Of a DNA stretch of 64,000 nucleotides, positions 1 through 9,199 are shown piece after piece. Made by a program: the position numbers and the translations under genes. Within the stretch, counting starts at the first letter, position 1; each line of letters opens with the position of its first letter. A model generated the notes under the pieces. It saw only the letters and a program-made list of their open reading frames with translations, did not search any database and had not been told where the DNA came from. The stretch is from Siminovitchia terrae (GTDB lineage: Bacteria; Bacillota; Bacilli; Bacillales; Bacillaceae_C). The DNA lies in the NCBI RefSeq assembly GCF_003605405.2, contig NZ_QYTW02000008.1, positions 1-64,000 of the forward strand, in the 5' to 3' direction.

Positions 1-121
1 AATTACTTGCCACTTTTGCGAGATACTGCCCACTTTTTCAAATTACTTGCCACTTTCGCGAGATACTATCCGATTCGACAAATTACTATCCACTTCCACG
101 AATTACTAGCCCGTTATGCCA
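1..121. repeat. Degenerate 20-bp tandem repeat array, six units
   Basis: Six consecutive 20-base units start at 1, 21, 41, 61, 81 and 101. The shared core reads roughly (A/G)ATACT or AATTACT followed by two variable bases, CC, and a (C/A)TT tract with a variable end. Units 1 and 3 are nearly identical, so there is a partial 40-base super-period. The array runs off the left window edge and stops immediately before the htpG stop codon at 127. It has no spacers and no open frame of note. Its function is unknown; it occupies the place where the htpG terminator would be expected. Confidence 0.7.
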
Positions 122-126
122 AAGGA

Positions 127-2004
127 CTATACCATCACTTTGCAAATATCATTTGTAAATTCTATTGGGTCCTCGATAGGCAACCCTTCAATTAACAGGG
201 CTTGATTATACAAGAGATTCGTGTAAAGGCCGACTTTTTCCTTGTCTTGTTCGTAGGCAGATTTCAATGATTTAAATACATCATGATCTGAGTTTATCTC
301 CAAGATTTTATCCGCTTTTACTTCCTGATTATTCGGCATGGCACTAAGGATTTTTTCCATTTCAATGGAAACTTCCCCGTCGGTGGTCAAGCATACAGGA
401 TAATTTTTAAGGCGTGTTGAAATTTTGACATCCTTCACTTTGCCGGAAAGTGTCTCCTTCATATGATCCAGAAGATCTTTATTTGCCTTCTCTTCCGCCT
501 CTGTCTTCTCCTTGCTTTCTTCATCAATGCCCAAGTCGCCGCTTGCAACTGATTTAAATTCTTTATCCTTATAGGACATCAGTATTTTTATCGCAAATTC
601 ATCGACATCTTCCGTGAAGTATAGAATCTCATATCCCTTTTCCGCTACAAGTTCAGTCTGCGGCATCCGGGCGATTCTTTCATTTGTTTCGCCGGTTGCA
701 TAGTAAATGTACTTCTGGTCTTCTGGCATTCTGGATACATACTCATCAAGCGTGACAAGCTTCTCCTCTTTGGAAGAATGGAACAATAATAGATCCTTCA
801 GTACGTCTTTATCCTGCCCGAAGTTGTTGTAGACGCCAAATTTAAGCTGGCGGCCGAAAGAATTGTAAAACAGTTCATATTTCTCCCTATCGCTCTTTAA
901 AAAGTTCTCCAATTCCCGTTTGATTTTACTTTGGATATTTTTAGCGATAAATTTCAACTGCCGGTCCTGCTGTAAAATTTCCCTAGAGATATTCAGAGAC
1001 AAATCCTCTGAGTCGACCATTCCTTTGACAAAGCTGAAATAGTCTGGAAGCAGGTCTGCGCATTTTTCCATAATGAGCACACCGCTCGAATACAGCTCGA
1101 GCCCTTTTTCAAATTCTTTCGAGTAATAATCAAAAGGAATATTTTCTGGTATAAACAAGATGGAATTGTACCTCACAGTGCCGTCGACTTTTATATGGAT
1201 ATGTTTGAGAGGTTTGTCAAAGCCGTAATGTTTTTCCTGATAAAAATTCACGTAGTCTTCATCAGTCAGTTCACTTTTGTTCTTTCTCCAAATCGGAACC
1301 ATGCTGTTGATCGTCTGTTCTTCTTTGTATTCCTCAAATTCATTTTCGCTATCTTCTTTCAGTCTGCTTTCCGTTACTTCCATCTTGATTGGATAGCGGA
1401 TAAAGTCGGAGTATTTTTTGATGATCGATCTTAAACGGTACTCTTCCAAATATTCATCATAATTTTCATCCTCAGTGTTTTCCTTGATCTTTAAGATGAT
1501 TTCGGTCCCCACATTCTCTTTTTCATAAGGCTCGATTGTATAACCCTCGGCGCCAGTGGATTCCCATTTAAAGGCTTGATCAGTGCCAAATGCCTTGGTT
1601 AGAACCGTCACTTTATCTGCTACCATGAAAGCTGAATAAAAGCCGACACCGAATTGGCCGATAATATCGTGGCCGTCTTTAATCTCATTTTCATTTTTAA
1701 ATGCCAGCGAACCGCTCTTTGCTATAACACCAAGATTGTTTTCAAGCTCCTCTTCCGTCATTCCAATTCCGGTGTCCATTACTTTCAAGGTTCGGCTCTC
1801 TTTGTCAACTTCGACTCTTATGTAATAGTCCTCACGATTAAACACCAAGGAATCATCCGTAAGCGCCTTATAATACATCTTGTCAATCGCATCACTCGCG
1901 TTGGAAATCAACTCCCTCAAAAAGATTTCGCGATTGGAGTAAATGGAATTAATCATCATATCAAGCAGTCTTTTGGACTCTGCTTTGAAAGCTTGCTTTG
2001 CCAT
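127..2004 (-). CDS. htpG: Molecular chaperone HtpG (Hsp90 family)
   Basis: Cytosolic ATP-dependent Hsp90-type chaperone acting on stress-damaged and client proteins as a homodimer. At 625 residues it has the usual bacterial length. The GHKL ATPase domain shows ELISNASDA at residues 31-39, DTGIGM at 77-82 and GQFGVGFYS at 116-124; middle and C-terminal dimerisation domains follow, without the eukaryotic MEEVD tail. The ATG at 2004 has a GGGGA ribosome site about nine bases upstream. It is monocistronic, and its promoter region carries a CIRCE operator, so HrcA repression is predicted. A degenerate tandem repeat array follows directly after the stop codon instead of a clear terminator. Confidence 0.97.
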   Translation of the reverse strand: MAKQAFKAESKRLLDMMINSIYSNREIFLRELISNASDAIDKMYYKALTDDSLVFNREDYYIRVEVDKESRTLKVMDTGIGMTEEELENNLGVIAKSGSLAFKNENEIKDGHDIIGQFGVGFYSAFMVADKVTVLTKAFGTDQAFKWESTGAEGYTIEPYEKENVGTEIILKIKENTEDENYDEYLEEYRLRSIIKKYSDFIRYPIKMEVTESRLKEDSENEFEEYKEEQTINSMVPIWRKNKSELTDEDYVNFYQEKHYGFDKPLKHIHIKVDGTVRYNSILFIPENIPFDYYSKEFEKGLELYSSGVLIMEKCADLLPDYFSFVKGMVDSEDLSLNISREILQQDRQLKFIAKNIQSKIKRELENFLKSDREKYELFYNSFGRQLKFGVYNNFGQDKDVLKDLLLFHSSKEEKLVTLDEYVSRMPEDQKYIYYATGETNERIARMPQTELVAEKGYEILYFTEDVDEFAIKILMSYKDKEFKSVASGDLGIDEESKEKTEAEEKANKDLLDHMKETLSGKVKDVKISTRLKNYPVCLTTDGEVSIEMEKILSAMPNNQEVKADKILEINSDHDVFKSLKSAYEQDKEKVGLYTNLLYNQALLIEGLPIEDPIEFTNDICKVMV

Positions 2005-2028
2005 TTGAAAATCCCCTTTCTATTGTCC

Positions 2029-2055
2029 TTGGCACTCTATCCACACGAGTGCTAA
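2029..2055 (-). promoter_or_regulatory. CIRCE operator (HrcA site) of htpG
   Basis: TTGGCACTC, nine bases, then GAGTGCTAA: the CIRCE inverted repeat (TTAGCACTC-N9-GAGTGCTAA) with one mismatch. It lies about 25-50 bases upstream of the htpG ATG, in the leader just downstream of the predicted promoter. HrcA binding is inferred from the consensus. Confidence 0.9.
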
Positions 2056-2064
2056 TAACTAATT

Positions 2065-2093
2065 TAATAACATATAGGGGGAAGACATGTCAA
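2065..2093 (-). promoter_or_regulatory. Predicted sigma-A promoter of htpG
   Basis: On the minus strand TTGACA (2093-2088) is followed after 17 bases by TTATTA (2070-2065). The -35 box is a perfect match and the -10 box is weak. The CIRCE operator begins about ten bases downstream, the normal placement for HrcA control. Confidence 0.55.
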
Positions 2094-2103
2094 TACAAAA
2101 CAC

Positions 2104-2129
2104 AAAGGAGCAGCTCATGCCGCTCCTTT
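2104..2129 (-). terminator. Hairpin terminator after the pdaC-like gene
   Basis: AAAGGAGC and GCTCCTTT form an eight-base-pair stem with a ten-base loop, followed on the minus strand by a T-rich run (GTGTTTTG). It lies just past the stop codon of the deacetylase gene at 2138. Confidence 0.6.
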
Positions 2130-2137
2130 CAAGTCTA

Positions 2138-3577
2138 TTATTTCAAACTTCCAAAATGCGGTCCTGCTCCCTTCTCTTCTTTCCAGTTGAGAAGCTGAGA
2201 CACCGTGACAAATTGGTAACCTTCCTTTTCCAACTGAGTCAAAAGAGACGGCAGTGCATCTGCTGTTGAGGGATGGATATCGTGCATCAGAACAATTCCC
2301 CCCGGAGCGACGCTGCTTTCAATTTTCTTTTTTACCGAAAAAGCATTTCGGCTCTTCCAATCCAAGGAATCGACAGACCAAAGAATGATAGAGTCTCCGT
2401 TTTCTTTAGCGTATGTAAAAAAATGATCGTTATAAGCTCCATAGGGAGGACGAAGTAGATGAGGAGTGATCCCGGTTGCTTCTACAATTTTTTCCTTCGT
2501 ATAGTTCATTTCTTCCTTTATTTTCTCCAACCCTAATTTTGATAAGTTTGGATGGCTCTTAGAATGATTCCCGATCTCATGGCCCTCTTCCGCCACTTTT
2601 CGAGCAAGTTCCGGATAGAAATCCACTTGGTTTCCAAGCATAAAGAAAGTGGCTTTAGCATTGTGTTCCTTCAATGTATTCAATATTCTTGGTGTTACAT
2701 CCGCGCTTGGCCCATCATCGAAAGTCAACGCCACATATTTTCCATCCGGGTCCAATTTCAGCTGTTCCTTTTGGATGATTTTTTCTTTTTCAAGCCGCTG
2801 CTCTTTTGGCATTTTTAAAAATGAATCAACGTCTTCTTGCAGATAGATATACATCTTTTCAACAGGGACATCAATTTCAATGGCGCCAGCCGCTCCCCCG
2901 GCAATTTGGTATTCATCTATGTATAAGGAAAAGTTCTTCCGGTCGATAGACCATTCCCAGTCTTCCGGATGCTTCACCCACTGATTAAACTCTTCTACCA
3001 GCAAATAGGGCTGGATATCCTTATTATTATGAAGCTCCTTCCAAATGACCTTTTGAATGCCTTCCAGATGATCTTGATCCAAATCCAAAATATCACTGAT
3101 TTTCAGAAAGCGGTCATGTTCAATATCGATGTTGAATACTTTTACCGTATTCTGTCCGTTTGCTCCCCCACTTATCATATACGTTCGGAAAACAAGGCTG
3201 TAATAATGTTCCGTAATCCGGTGGGTCTCCATCTGAATGTTGAGGTCGGCGCGCATGCCGTCTGACACCCCGGTTTTGTTTTGTTCAGCTTCTTCTATAA
3301 ATTTCTTCTTTTGTCCCTTGATCCATTTATTGATGGATTGATTGACTTTCTCACTATCTATATCAGGCTCATTGACCGAATATGTATATGTATCCGTTTG
3401 TTTTGTTACAGTTTTCAAGTTGATTTTAGGATACTTGCTGATCACTTTCTCGTCTTGGATTTCTTCCTGGCTCTTCGCCTTAATTGAGCCATTTACTAAT
3501 TTATCAACTCCTCCGATTATAAGAAAAATCACCAAAAACAAAAGAATCCACCCAGATAATTTAATCCGCCCAGCCAA
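2138..3577 (-). CDS. pdaC: PdaC-like peptidoglycan polysaccharide deacetylase
   Basis: Membrane-anchored cell-wall enzyme. A single N-terminal transmembrane segment (about residues 9-24) is followed by a roughly 180-residue extracellular region of DUF4163/DUF3298 type (about 55-250) and a C-terminal NodB deacetylase domain (280-465). NodB motifs are visible: TFDDGPS at 285-291 with the catalytic and metal-binding aspartates, HSKSH at 338-342 giving the metal histidines, and RPPYG at 376-380. Order and length (479 residues) match Bacillus subtilis PdaC, an N-acetylmuramic acid deacetylase of peptidoglycan linked to lysozyme resistance. It is monocistronic with its own terminator. The fold is certain; the exact sugar specificity is inferred from the architecture. 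Confidence 0.85.
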   Translation of the reverse strand: MAGRIKLSGWILLFLVIFLIIGGVDKLVNGSIKAKSQEEIQDEKVISKYPKINLKTVTKQTDTYTYSVNEPDIDSEKVNQSINKWIKGQKKKFIEEAEQNKTGVSDGMRADLNIQMETHRITEHYYSLVFRTYMISGGANGQNTVKVFNIDIEHDRFLKISDILDLDQDHLEGIQKVIWKELHNNKDIQPYLLVEEFNQWVKHPEDWEWSIDRKNFSLYIDEYQIAGGAAGAIEIDVPVEKMYIYLQEDVDSFLKMPKEQRLEKEKIIQKEQLKLDPDGKYVALTFDDGPSADVTPRILNTLKEHNAKATFFMLGNQVDFYPELARKVAEEGHEIGNHSKSHPNLSKLGLEKIKEEMNYTKEKIVEATGITPHLLRPPYGAYNDHFFTYAKENGDSIILWSVDSLDWKSRNAFSVKKKIESSVAPGGIVLMHDIHPSTADALPSLLTQLEKEGYQFVTVSQLLNWKEEKGAGPHFGSLK

Positions 3578-3700
3578 TTGAAAAATTTCTCCTTTTTATC
3601 AAATTTGCCCGTACAAAATATGAATCTGCTACTCTCTTAAGTTTACACTGATGTATCAATTATTACAATTGGATTACAGGTATTCCTGGAAAAAAAGTTC

Positions 3701-3732
3701 AAAAAAAGAAACCCACTTATAGAAAGCGGGTT
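3701..3732 (-). terminator. Rho-independent terminator of the dinB-family gene
   Basis: An AACCCGCTT / AAGTGGGTT hairpin (3710-3732) is followed on the minus strand by a T-rich tract ending in seven T residues. It sits just after the stop of the DinB-family gene. Confidence 0.8.
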
Positions 3733-3747
3733 GTGCAATATACAACA

Positions 3748-4251
3748 TCATTTCAGGAGAAAAAACACATAATCTGTTGGAACACCTCGTGTACCTTGCT
3801 GGTGGAGCATCGCAGTCACATTTCCACGATGATACGTCCCATGATTGACTACATGCTGGATAAGATCCGCAAGTTTGAATTCACATTGGCCATATTGGGG
3901 GTGCTCCGCAACAATGATTTGTTCAAAATCGTGCTGTTCGCTTAAAAAATGATAAAACTCTTTGGAGAGTTCTTCATAAAACACCTCGAATTCATCTATG
4001 GATGCTCCCGTAATTTCTGACTTTCGCCGTTCAACTTCCGCTATGGTATCTTGAAAGTTGTTTCCTTTCATCGTCCCCAGCCAAACAATGTCTACTGTAT
4101 AGAGATGGACCAGAACGTCATGGATGGACGGAAACACACTTTGAACCATGTCGTTTAAAATGTTTTCGGGCATTTGTTTTAAATGCTGAATCACTTGTTT
4201 ATTCGCCCAGACATGATAGTCATATAACTTTTTTGATTGATTTTGTTCCAT
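3748..4251 (-). CDS. DinB family protein
   Basis: A 167-residue cytosolic protein of the DinB/YfiT four-helix-bundle fold, a large Bacillus family of putative metal-dependent thiol transferases or hydrolases. Visible signatures are the N-terminal YDYHVWANKQ helix, a histidine in the second helix (VLVHLYTVD) and the HxxxHRGN-type pair in NHGTYHRGNV near residue 140, which together give the three-histidine metal site. Start ATG at 4251 follows a ribosome site (GGGAGC). It lies between the protease and deacetylase genes on the same strand but has its own terminator. The substrate cannot be deduced. Confidence 0.85.
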   Translation of the reverse strand: MEQNQSKKLYDYHVWANKQVIQHLKQMPENILNDMVQSVFPSIHDVLVHLYTVDIVWLGTMKGNNFQDTIAEVERRKSEITGASIDEFEVFYEELSKEFYHFLSEQHDFEQIIVAEHPQYGQCEFKLADLIQHVVNHGTYHRGNVTAMLHQQGTRGVPTDYVFFLLK

Positions 4252-4293
4252 AAGAGCTCCCTTTATATGTTGATTTTGCAGATCCGAAGTTCT

Positions 4294-5724
4294 TTACCTT
4301 AAAGCTCTATAAGCATTCAAATGCCCGTTTCCAAAGTTCTTTTTATCAGTACCCTTTACCTGATCCACCGCTGTTTTGTATAACAAGCCCTCCAGTTTTT
4401 TCGGCGTCATTTTTCCATGCTTGTCTATCAGCAATGCTGCAACAGCCGATACCTTCGGAGCCGCCATAGATGTACCGATGGACCAATAATACCCGCCATC
4501 CTGACTTGTGCTCAGATTGAACTCTTGTTCAAACAGGCGCTCACTTATATATTCATCAAGTCTACCTTCTGCTTCATATTGATCATACATCCTGGCATCG
4601 CCGCCCACTGCGGCAATGTCTATAAAGCCAGGTCCGTAGTTTGAGTAGTTTGCCAGAACGTCTTTCGGTCCTGTGGCAGAAACAGTCACAACACCCGGAA
4701 TTGTACCTGGCACTTCAAAGCCAGCTCCAACAGCATAAAGCCCATATTCGGCAAGTTCTAAATTGATATAGTCCATAACTGATTTTTTATTCGTTGCATT
4801 CAGACTCTCATTTCCTGCGGCCACAACTACAAGAGACCCTTTACTTGTCGCATAATCCACGGCACGTTTGTATGCGTTGAAATCCGCCACCTCATTTCCG
4901 AGGTTTTCCTTTTTTCCTGTTTCCGGATCAACATAAAAAATTTGTCCTTTGACATCAAATCCGCCTAAGCTCATGGAAATGACATCTACCCCATCGTTGG
5001 CAGCAGCGACCATGGCTGCAATAATCCACGAAGTTTCAGCAGAGCTGGTGCCAAATACACGATAAGACCGGATTCCTACATCTGGCGCCACCCCCAGCAT
5101 GGCTCCATTTGCAGCGATAGAACCCGCAACATGACTTCCATGCCCATGAAGGTCATCGAAGGCATTTGGATCTCCATTTTCATAAGGTTCCGTACCTTGG
5201 TATCCACCAGCAGGAACAAAGTTTTCGGAGCCAGGCATCAGGTTTTTCACCAAATCTGGATGATTTCGATCAATTCCTGTATCAACAATTCCCACAACAA
5301 CATCATGGGAACCTGTTCCAAGCTTGTAGCTTTCCCCATTATGAGTGATACGCTGAATATCCCATTGCTTGTCCCAAAGAGCAGTATTGGTTGGATTTAC
5401 ATTGCTGGCCTTGATCTTGTGAGCCTTAGGAAGATTCCATTTGATCGAAGGATTGGCTGTACTCACACCGGAAATCCCTTTCAATTTACCAAACGCCTTT
5501 GACGGAACCTTCACCTCTGCAAATCCAATTTCTGGAACTGTATAGGTAACTTCTCCCCCCAGGCTTTTTATCTGCTGTTCAAATGTTGAAGGAATAGCAC
5601 TCTTGTTAAACAGAACCGAATAGCGCCCCTCTTTCGAGCTGCTCGCTTTTGCATGACTGACCAACGGCAGGAAACTCAGTAAAAGAATGAAGCTGGCAAT
5701 GACGGCAAAGAACTTTTTCATCAT
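4294..5724 (-). CDS. Secreted S8 family serine protease (subtilisin-like)
   Basis: Exported subtilase. The start is placed at 5724 (Met-Met-Lys-Lys) because a GAGGAGGAGC site lies directly upstream and a clean signal peptide follows; a longer frame to 5826 has no such signal. Order: signal peptide (about 1-26), I9-type propeptide ending near residue 95, then the catalytic domain. The triad is Asp148 in VDTGID, His195 in HGHGSH and Ser419 in GTSMAAP, with the oxyanion Asn at 305 in AAGNES. At 476 residues it exceeds subtilisin; an insertion of about 40 residues precedes the serine motif. Probably an extracellular protease; it has no partner genes nearby. Confidence 0.92.
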   Translation of the reverse strand: MMKKFFAVIASFILLLSFLPLVSHAKASSSKEGRYSVLFNKSAIPSTFEQQIKSLGGEVTYTVPEIGFAEVKVPSKAFGKLKGISGVSTANPSIKWNLPKAHKIKASNVNPTNTALWDKQWDIQRITHNGESYKLGTGSHDVVVGIVDTGIDRNHPDLVKNLMPGSENFVPAGGYQGTEPYENGDPNAFDDLHGHGSHVAGSIAANGAMLGVAPDVGIRSYRVFGTSSAETSWIIAAMVAAANDGVDVISMSLGGFDVKGQIFYVDPETGKKENLGNEVADFNAYKRAVDYATSKGSLVVVAAGNESLNATNKKSVMDYINLELAEYGLYAVGAGFEVPGTIPGVVTVSATGPKDVLANYSNYGPGFIDIAAVGGDARMYDQYEAEGRLDEYISERLFEQEFNLSTSQDGGYYWSIGTSMAAPKVSAVAALLIDKHGKMTPKKLEGLLYKTAVDQVKGTDKKNFGNGHLNAYRALR

Positions 5725-5909
5725 GCTCCTCCTCAGCAAAGTTATTTCTTTCTTAAAATAACTTTCGCCGGGAGGCTCGGGTTTTCCTTTGATTCTTTTG
5801 ACCCAAGTTATGAGAAATTTCTCCAACCCACGGCATTGCTGTAGCCAACAACACTCTTCTAATATAGACTAGCTTTAATTAAGTATATCGAGAGAAGGTG
5901 GCAGCAGAA

Positions 5910-6332
5910 ATGTATGAGTTAAAAACAAAGCAAAATGACAACAGTGTGATTGAATTCATAGAAAAGGTAGATAGCCTCAAGAAACGGGAAGACGCTTATC
6001 AATTGCTTGATATTTTTACGGAAACGACTGGATACGAAGCAAAGATGTGGGGACCTAGCATTATCGGGTTCGGTTCCTATCATTACAAATACGAGTCCGG
6101 TCATGAAGGGGATGCACCGCTTGTTGGCTTTTCACCCCGAAAAGCCAAGTTCAGCCTTTACCTTTCAGCATGTGACCCGGCAAAGGAAAGCTTATTGAAT
6201 GAATTAGGCAAACATACTGCCGGGAAATCCTGCGTCTACATTAATAAATTGGCGGATATTGATGTGTCTGTTTTAAAAAAGTTAATTGGACAGTCGGTAA
6301 CATTTCTGCGAAAAACATACCCAGATCAATGA
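5910..6332 (+). CDS. DUF1801 domain-containing protein
   Basis: A 140-residue cytosolic protein with the DUF1801 (YdhG-like) fold. Supporting stretches are MWGPSIIGFGSYHYKY at about residues 45-60 and VGFSPRKAKFSLYL at about 70-85, both typical of the family, whose function is unknown. The ATG at 5910 is preferred over a GTG at 5898 because AGAAGGTGG lies at normal spacing upstream of it. It converges on the lipoprotein gene, with a shared palindromic terminator between them. Confidence 0.8.
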   Translation: MYELKTKQNDNSVIEFIEKVDSLKKREDAYQLLDIFTETTGYEAKMWGPSIIGFGSYHYKYESGHEGDAPLVGFSPRKAKFSLYLSACDPAKESLLNELGKHTAGKSCVYINKLADIDVSVLKKLIGQSVTFLRKTYPDQ

Positions 6333-6338
6333 CGAAAA

Positions 6339-6362
6339 GGAGCAGCCGCGGCTGCTCCCTCT
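6339..6362. terminator. Bidirectional terminator, perfect 20-base palindrome
   Basis: GGAGCAGCCGCGGCTGCTCC is a perfect palindrome between two convergent genes. A-rich sequence precedes it and CTCTTATT follows, so it could serve both strands. Confidence 0.75.
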
Positions 6363-6372
6363 TATTGTTTCA

Positions 6373-6987
6373 TCAGTTCTGTTCTTGGCCTTCCTCTTCC
6401 TCCAAATCATCCGGGTATACAAGTGTATTAAAAACTTCACCGTTATCGACATTTTTTAGCGTGATTGTCACTTTGGCTTTCTCTCCTGGGGTCCCGGCAA
6501 ATACTTGGTGATAAAGACCGGTCATACCCAACCCTAATGCTGCAAAACCGTCGAAGCCATTCTCAAAAGCTTCCTGGTCCACTGAAAGTGTAAATTCAGA
6601 AAAGGATTTGTTATGGATCACTTCTTTGATAGATGGAAAATCTTCGCCACTTTTTATTTCATCTATATATTCAAGAGCAGTCTTATCTATTTCCTTCATC
6701 ATCTCTTTGTAATCCGACTTGGACATTTTGTAGGTGATTGACCCATCCTCATTCTTTATTACTTCTTTTACTCCACCTTCTTTTGCTTGAGCAATCATTT
6801 CGTCCACGTTTGCCTCTTCAAAAAAACCCTTTGGAAGCGTCACTTCAACATTCAACAATCCTTTATCAACTTCTACTCCCTGCTCTTTCTCTTCTTTTTC
6901 TACGTTTTCATTCGATGACATGTCCTTGCCACATGCAGTAACCATTAATAACAACGCAAGTGTTATCAACATGATGAGCTTTTTCAA
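6373..6987 (-). CDS. Putative lipoprotein, unknown function
   Basis: A 204-residue predicted membrane-anchored lipoprotein. Starting at the TTG at 6987, which follows AAGGGGA at good spacing, gives a compact signal peptide ending in the lipobox VTAC with the cysteine at residue 19; the longer frame from 7014 places extra residues before it. The mature part is acidic (an EKEEKEQ run), then a globular region rich in Lys, Asp and Glu, and an acidic EEEEGQEQN tail. The family was not recognised. It is the last gene before the convergent DUF1801 gene. Confidence 0.75.
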   Translation of the reverse strand: MKKLIMLITLALLLMVTACGKDMSSNENVEKEEKEQGVEVDKGLLNVEVTLPKGFFEEANVDEMIAQAKEGGVKEVIKNEDGSITYKMSKSDYKEMMKEIDKTALEYIDEIKSGEDFPSIKEVIHNKSFSEFTLSVDQEAFENGFDGFAALGLGMTGLYHQVFAGTPGEKAKVTITLKNVDNGEVFNTLVYPDDLEEEEGQEQN

Positions 6988-7130
6988 AAAAATTCCCCTT
7001 CCCACTTTTTTCATTTCAAAAACTAATCGCTTTATTTCGACCTCCCCATTCTCTAGGGATCCTTCAAAATCTAGCTTGAGCTGTTCAGTAGGTAGACATC
7101 CACTTTCAGATTATCGGCGCTCCCACTAGC

Positions 7131-7424
7131 TTAAAAGTATTCTTTCTTTATATGAATCCTGAAAGCTTTTATAAAGGACTCTGGTGATGAAGGCACGGTA
7201 TACGAAAATATACCTCTACTCGTATGTACATATAGCAACCCGCCTTCATCACCCATTTTTCGGAATGACAAATCAGATATGTCCCTTGTTGGAAACTCGC
7301 GGTGCTTTGTAACCAGACGGTCATAATAAAGATAAATTTGACGGTCTTCTTCTTTATACACAATTTCGGCATCAATGATTTGCCTCTGGACTTTTACATA
7401 CGACTGAACGGCTAATAAACGCAT
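7131..7424 (-). CDS. Small conserved-looking protein, function unknown
   Basis: A 97-residue soluble protein. The ATG at 7424 is chosen because GGAGG lies eight bases upstream; an upstream ATG at 7445 has no site. The predicted fold is mostly beta strands (EIVYKEEDRQIYLYYD, GGLLYVHTSRGIFSY) followed by a C-terminal helix, faintly reminiscent of bacterial PH-like or LytTR-like small domains but without a decisive motif. No transmembrane segment. Function not assigned. Confidence 0.6.
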   Translation of the reverse strand: MRLLAVQSYVKVQRQIIDAEIVYKEEDRQIYLYYDRLVTKHREFPTRDISDLSFRKMGDEGGLLYVHTSRGIFSYTVPSSPESFIKAFRIHIKKEYF

Positions 7425-7550
7425 AAAAGACCTCCAATGTACCATACTTTTCTTTCATTTTAATGATTCAAGTATTCATTGTTAAGAAAAGCGCAAGGCG
7501 AATTTTGATGAGGGAGTTCCTTCGACCGCCACATCCTGTGACTTCGGTGG

Positions 7551-7631
7551 CACTAGTACTTCCTATACGTCGGCCCGCTCAAGCAGCGACGTCCTGTCGC
7601 CTCGCCTGCACTAGTACTTCCTGTACGTCGG
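7551..7631. repeat. Intergenic mosaic repeat with two 23-bp direct copies
   Basis: CACTAGTACTTCCT(A/G)TACGTCGG occurs at 7551-7573 and 7609-7631 with one mismatch. The surrounding 7487-7640 stretch holds further short palindromic pieces (CCGCCACATC / GACTTCGGTGG; GCGACGTCCTGTCGC) and no credible gene. It looks like a degenerate noncoding intergenic repeat of the kind common in Bacillaceae. It directly precedes a copy of the 190-bp mobile element. Confidence 0.6.
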
Positions 7632-7647
7632 AGCTAAACATAATCAA

Positions 7648-7837
7648 ATGCGCCTCGGCGTATTTGCGCCCAGATTTTATCGAGCTCCGCTCGATAAAGT
7701 TCCTCTGAAAATCTGAGGCATCCGCCGGAGGCTTTAACTTTATTCAGTCGGGGTTTGAACCCCCACTGAATGAAATACCAATAGGCATTCATCTCACCAC
7801 TTACAGAAGCGGGAGACTTCTGCTGAATGAAGTTAAA
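7648..7837 (+). mobile_element. 190-bp multi-hairpin mobile repeat, copy 1
   Basis: First of seven copies in the window, full length (190 bases), preceded by ATCAA at 7643-7647. Read 5' to 3' it holds GGCGTATTTGCGCC, an AGATTTTATCGAGC...GCTCGATAAA stem, GGCATCCGCCGGAGGC, ATTCAG-TCGGGGTT...AACCCCCA-CTGAAT, and the terminal CAGAAG/CTTCTG hairpin ending GAATGAAGTTAAA. It encodes no transposase. The short frame across it (7463-7708) is not a credible gene. Interpreted as a non-autonomous IS200/IS605-like element. Confidence 0.8.
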
Positions 7838-7927
7838 TCTTTATTCAAATAACATATTTCATCTGATTTTATACTGTCTTACTCTTCCAAAAAACCCCAA
7901 AGAGCACTGCCCTTTGAGATTAAGTTC

Positions 7928-9196
7928 TTATGGCCTTACAAAGTCAACTTTTTCTTCCGCCTCTAGGTTGACGATTGTTTCACTTGGCTTCGTTTTAGAT
8001 ATGATGCGGCCGTTTCGAATAGAGTATTTAACAATCGCCTGTCTTCGAATCGCTTCATATTCATTTTCAGCGGAAAGAACGATCAAGTTGGCAGGCTTAC
8101 CTTTTTCGATTCCGTAGCTGTCTTCTATATTTAGTGTCTTAGCGCTGTTTTCAGTAATCAGATCGATAGAATTGACGATCTGTTCATAGCCCATTAACTG
8201 CGAAGCGTGGATACCCATATGAAGCACTTGTAGCATATTTCCTGTACCAAGCGGATACCATGGGTCGAAAATGTCATCATGTCCGAAGCAGACATTCATT
8301 CCTGCTTCCAACAGCTCTTTTACGCGTGTCAGCCCCCGCCTTTTCGGATATGTGTCGAATCTCCCTTGCAGATGGATATTGACAAGCGGATTGGACACAA
8401 AGTTGATTCCGGATAGCTTTAAAAGCCTGAACAGCTTGTACGTATAGGCATCATTATAAGACCCCATTGCTGTTGTATGACTTGCGGTGACTCGGCTGCC
8501 AAGTCCTCTTTCATATGTTTCTGCGGCCACCACTTCAACAAAGCGAGACTGCTCATCATCAATTTCATCACAGTGGATATCAACAAGGCGGTCATATTTT
8601 TCCGCCAAGTCAAATGCTGATTTTAATGAATCGACTCCATACTCTCTTGTGAATTCAAAATGGGGAATTCCGCCGACAACATCAGCACCCATTTTCAAGG
8701 ACTCTTCCAACAACTCCACACCGCTGGGATAGGAGAGGATTCCTTCCTGTGGAAAAGCGACGAGCTGCAAATCCACATATGGAGACATTTCTTCTTTCAC
8801 TTCCAGCATTGCCTTCATTGCAGTTAAGTCAGGGTCTGTTACATCCACATGAGTACGAACATATTGTATCCCTTGGGCAATCTGCCACTTCAATGCCGTT
8901 TTAGCCCTTGTTTTGACATCATCCAAAGTAAGACTTTCTTTTCTTTGCGCCCATCTTTGAATACCTTCAAATAATGTACCGCTTTGATTCCATTCCGGCT
9001 CTCCGGCCGTCAACGTTGTGTCTAAATGGATATGGGGCTCAATAAAAGGCGGAAGGACAAGAGATCCATCCACGTCTAGTATCTCTTGATCCGTTTGTTC
9101 AACAGCACCTTGTGAAATCTCTTCAATTTTATTGTCATGAATGACGATGTTCCACAAACCGTCTTTGCCCCGGAGTTTTGCATTTTGAATGATCAT
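7928..9196 (-). CDS. codA: Cytosine deaminase
   Basis: Amidohydrolase-superfamily enzyme converting cytosine to uracil plus ammonia for pyrimidine salvage in the cytosol. At 422 residues it matches the CodA family. Metal and catalytic motifs are in order: HIHLD (about 55-59), HCDEIDD (about 214-220), SHTTAM (about 240) and [10 protein letters not shown] (about 308-317), the HDD segment typical of cytosine deaminase. It lies three bases downstream of the permease gene, so transport and deamination are co-transcribed. Expression is predicted to be under the PyrR attenuator ahead of the permease. A mobile repeat lies about 90 bases downstream. Confidence 0.93.
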   Translation of the reverse strand: MIIQNAKLRGKDGLWNIVIHDNKIEEISQGAVEQTDQEILDVDGSLVLPPFIEPHIHLDTTLTAGEPEWNQSGTLFEGIQRWAQRKESLTLDDVKTRAKTALKWQIAQGIQYVRTHVDVTDPDLTAMKAMLEVKEEMSPYVDLQLVAFPQEGILSYPSGVELLEESLKMGADVVGGIPHFEFTREYGVDSLKSAFDLAEKYDRLVDIHCDEIDDEQSRFVEVVAAETYERGLGSRVTASHTTAMGSYNDAYTYKLFRLLKLSGINFVSNPLVNIHLQGRFDTYPKRRGLTRVKELLEAGMNVCFGHDDIFDPWYPLGTGNMLQVLHMGIHASQLMGYEQIVNSIDLITENSAKTLNIEDSYGIEKGKPANLIVLSAENEYEAIRRQAIVKYSIRNGRIISKTKPSETIVNLEAEEKVDFVRP

Positions 9197-9199
9197 TGA

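Noticed and set aside
1-121. CRISPR array
   Set aside because: The 20-base units are contiguous and degenerate, with no spacers and no cas genes.
7463-7708. 81-codon plus-strand gene
   Set aside because: It runs through the intergenic mosaic repeat into the mobile element, has no ribosome site, and its last codons are repeat sequence also found at the end of the split esterase frame.
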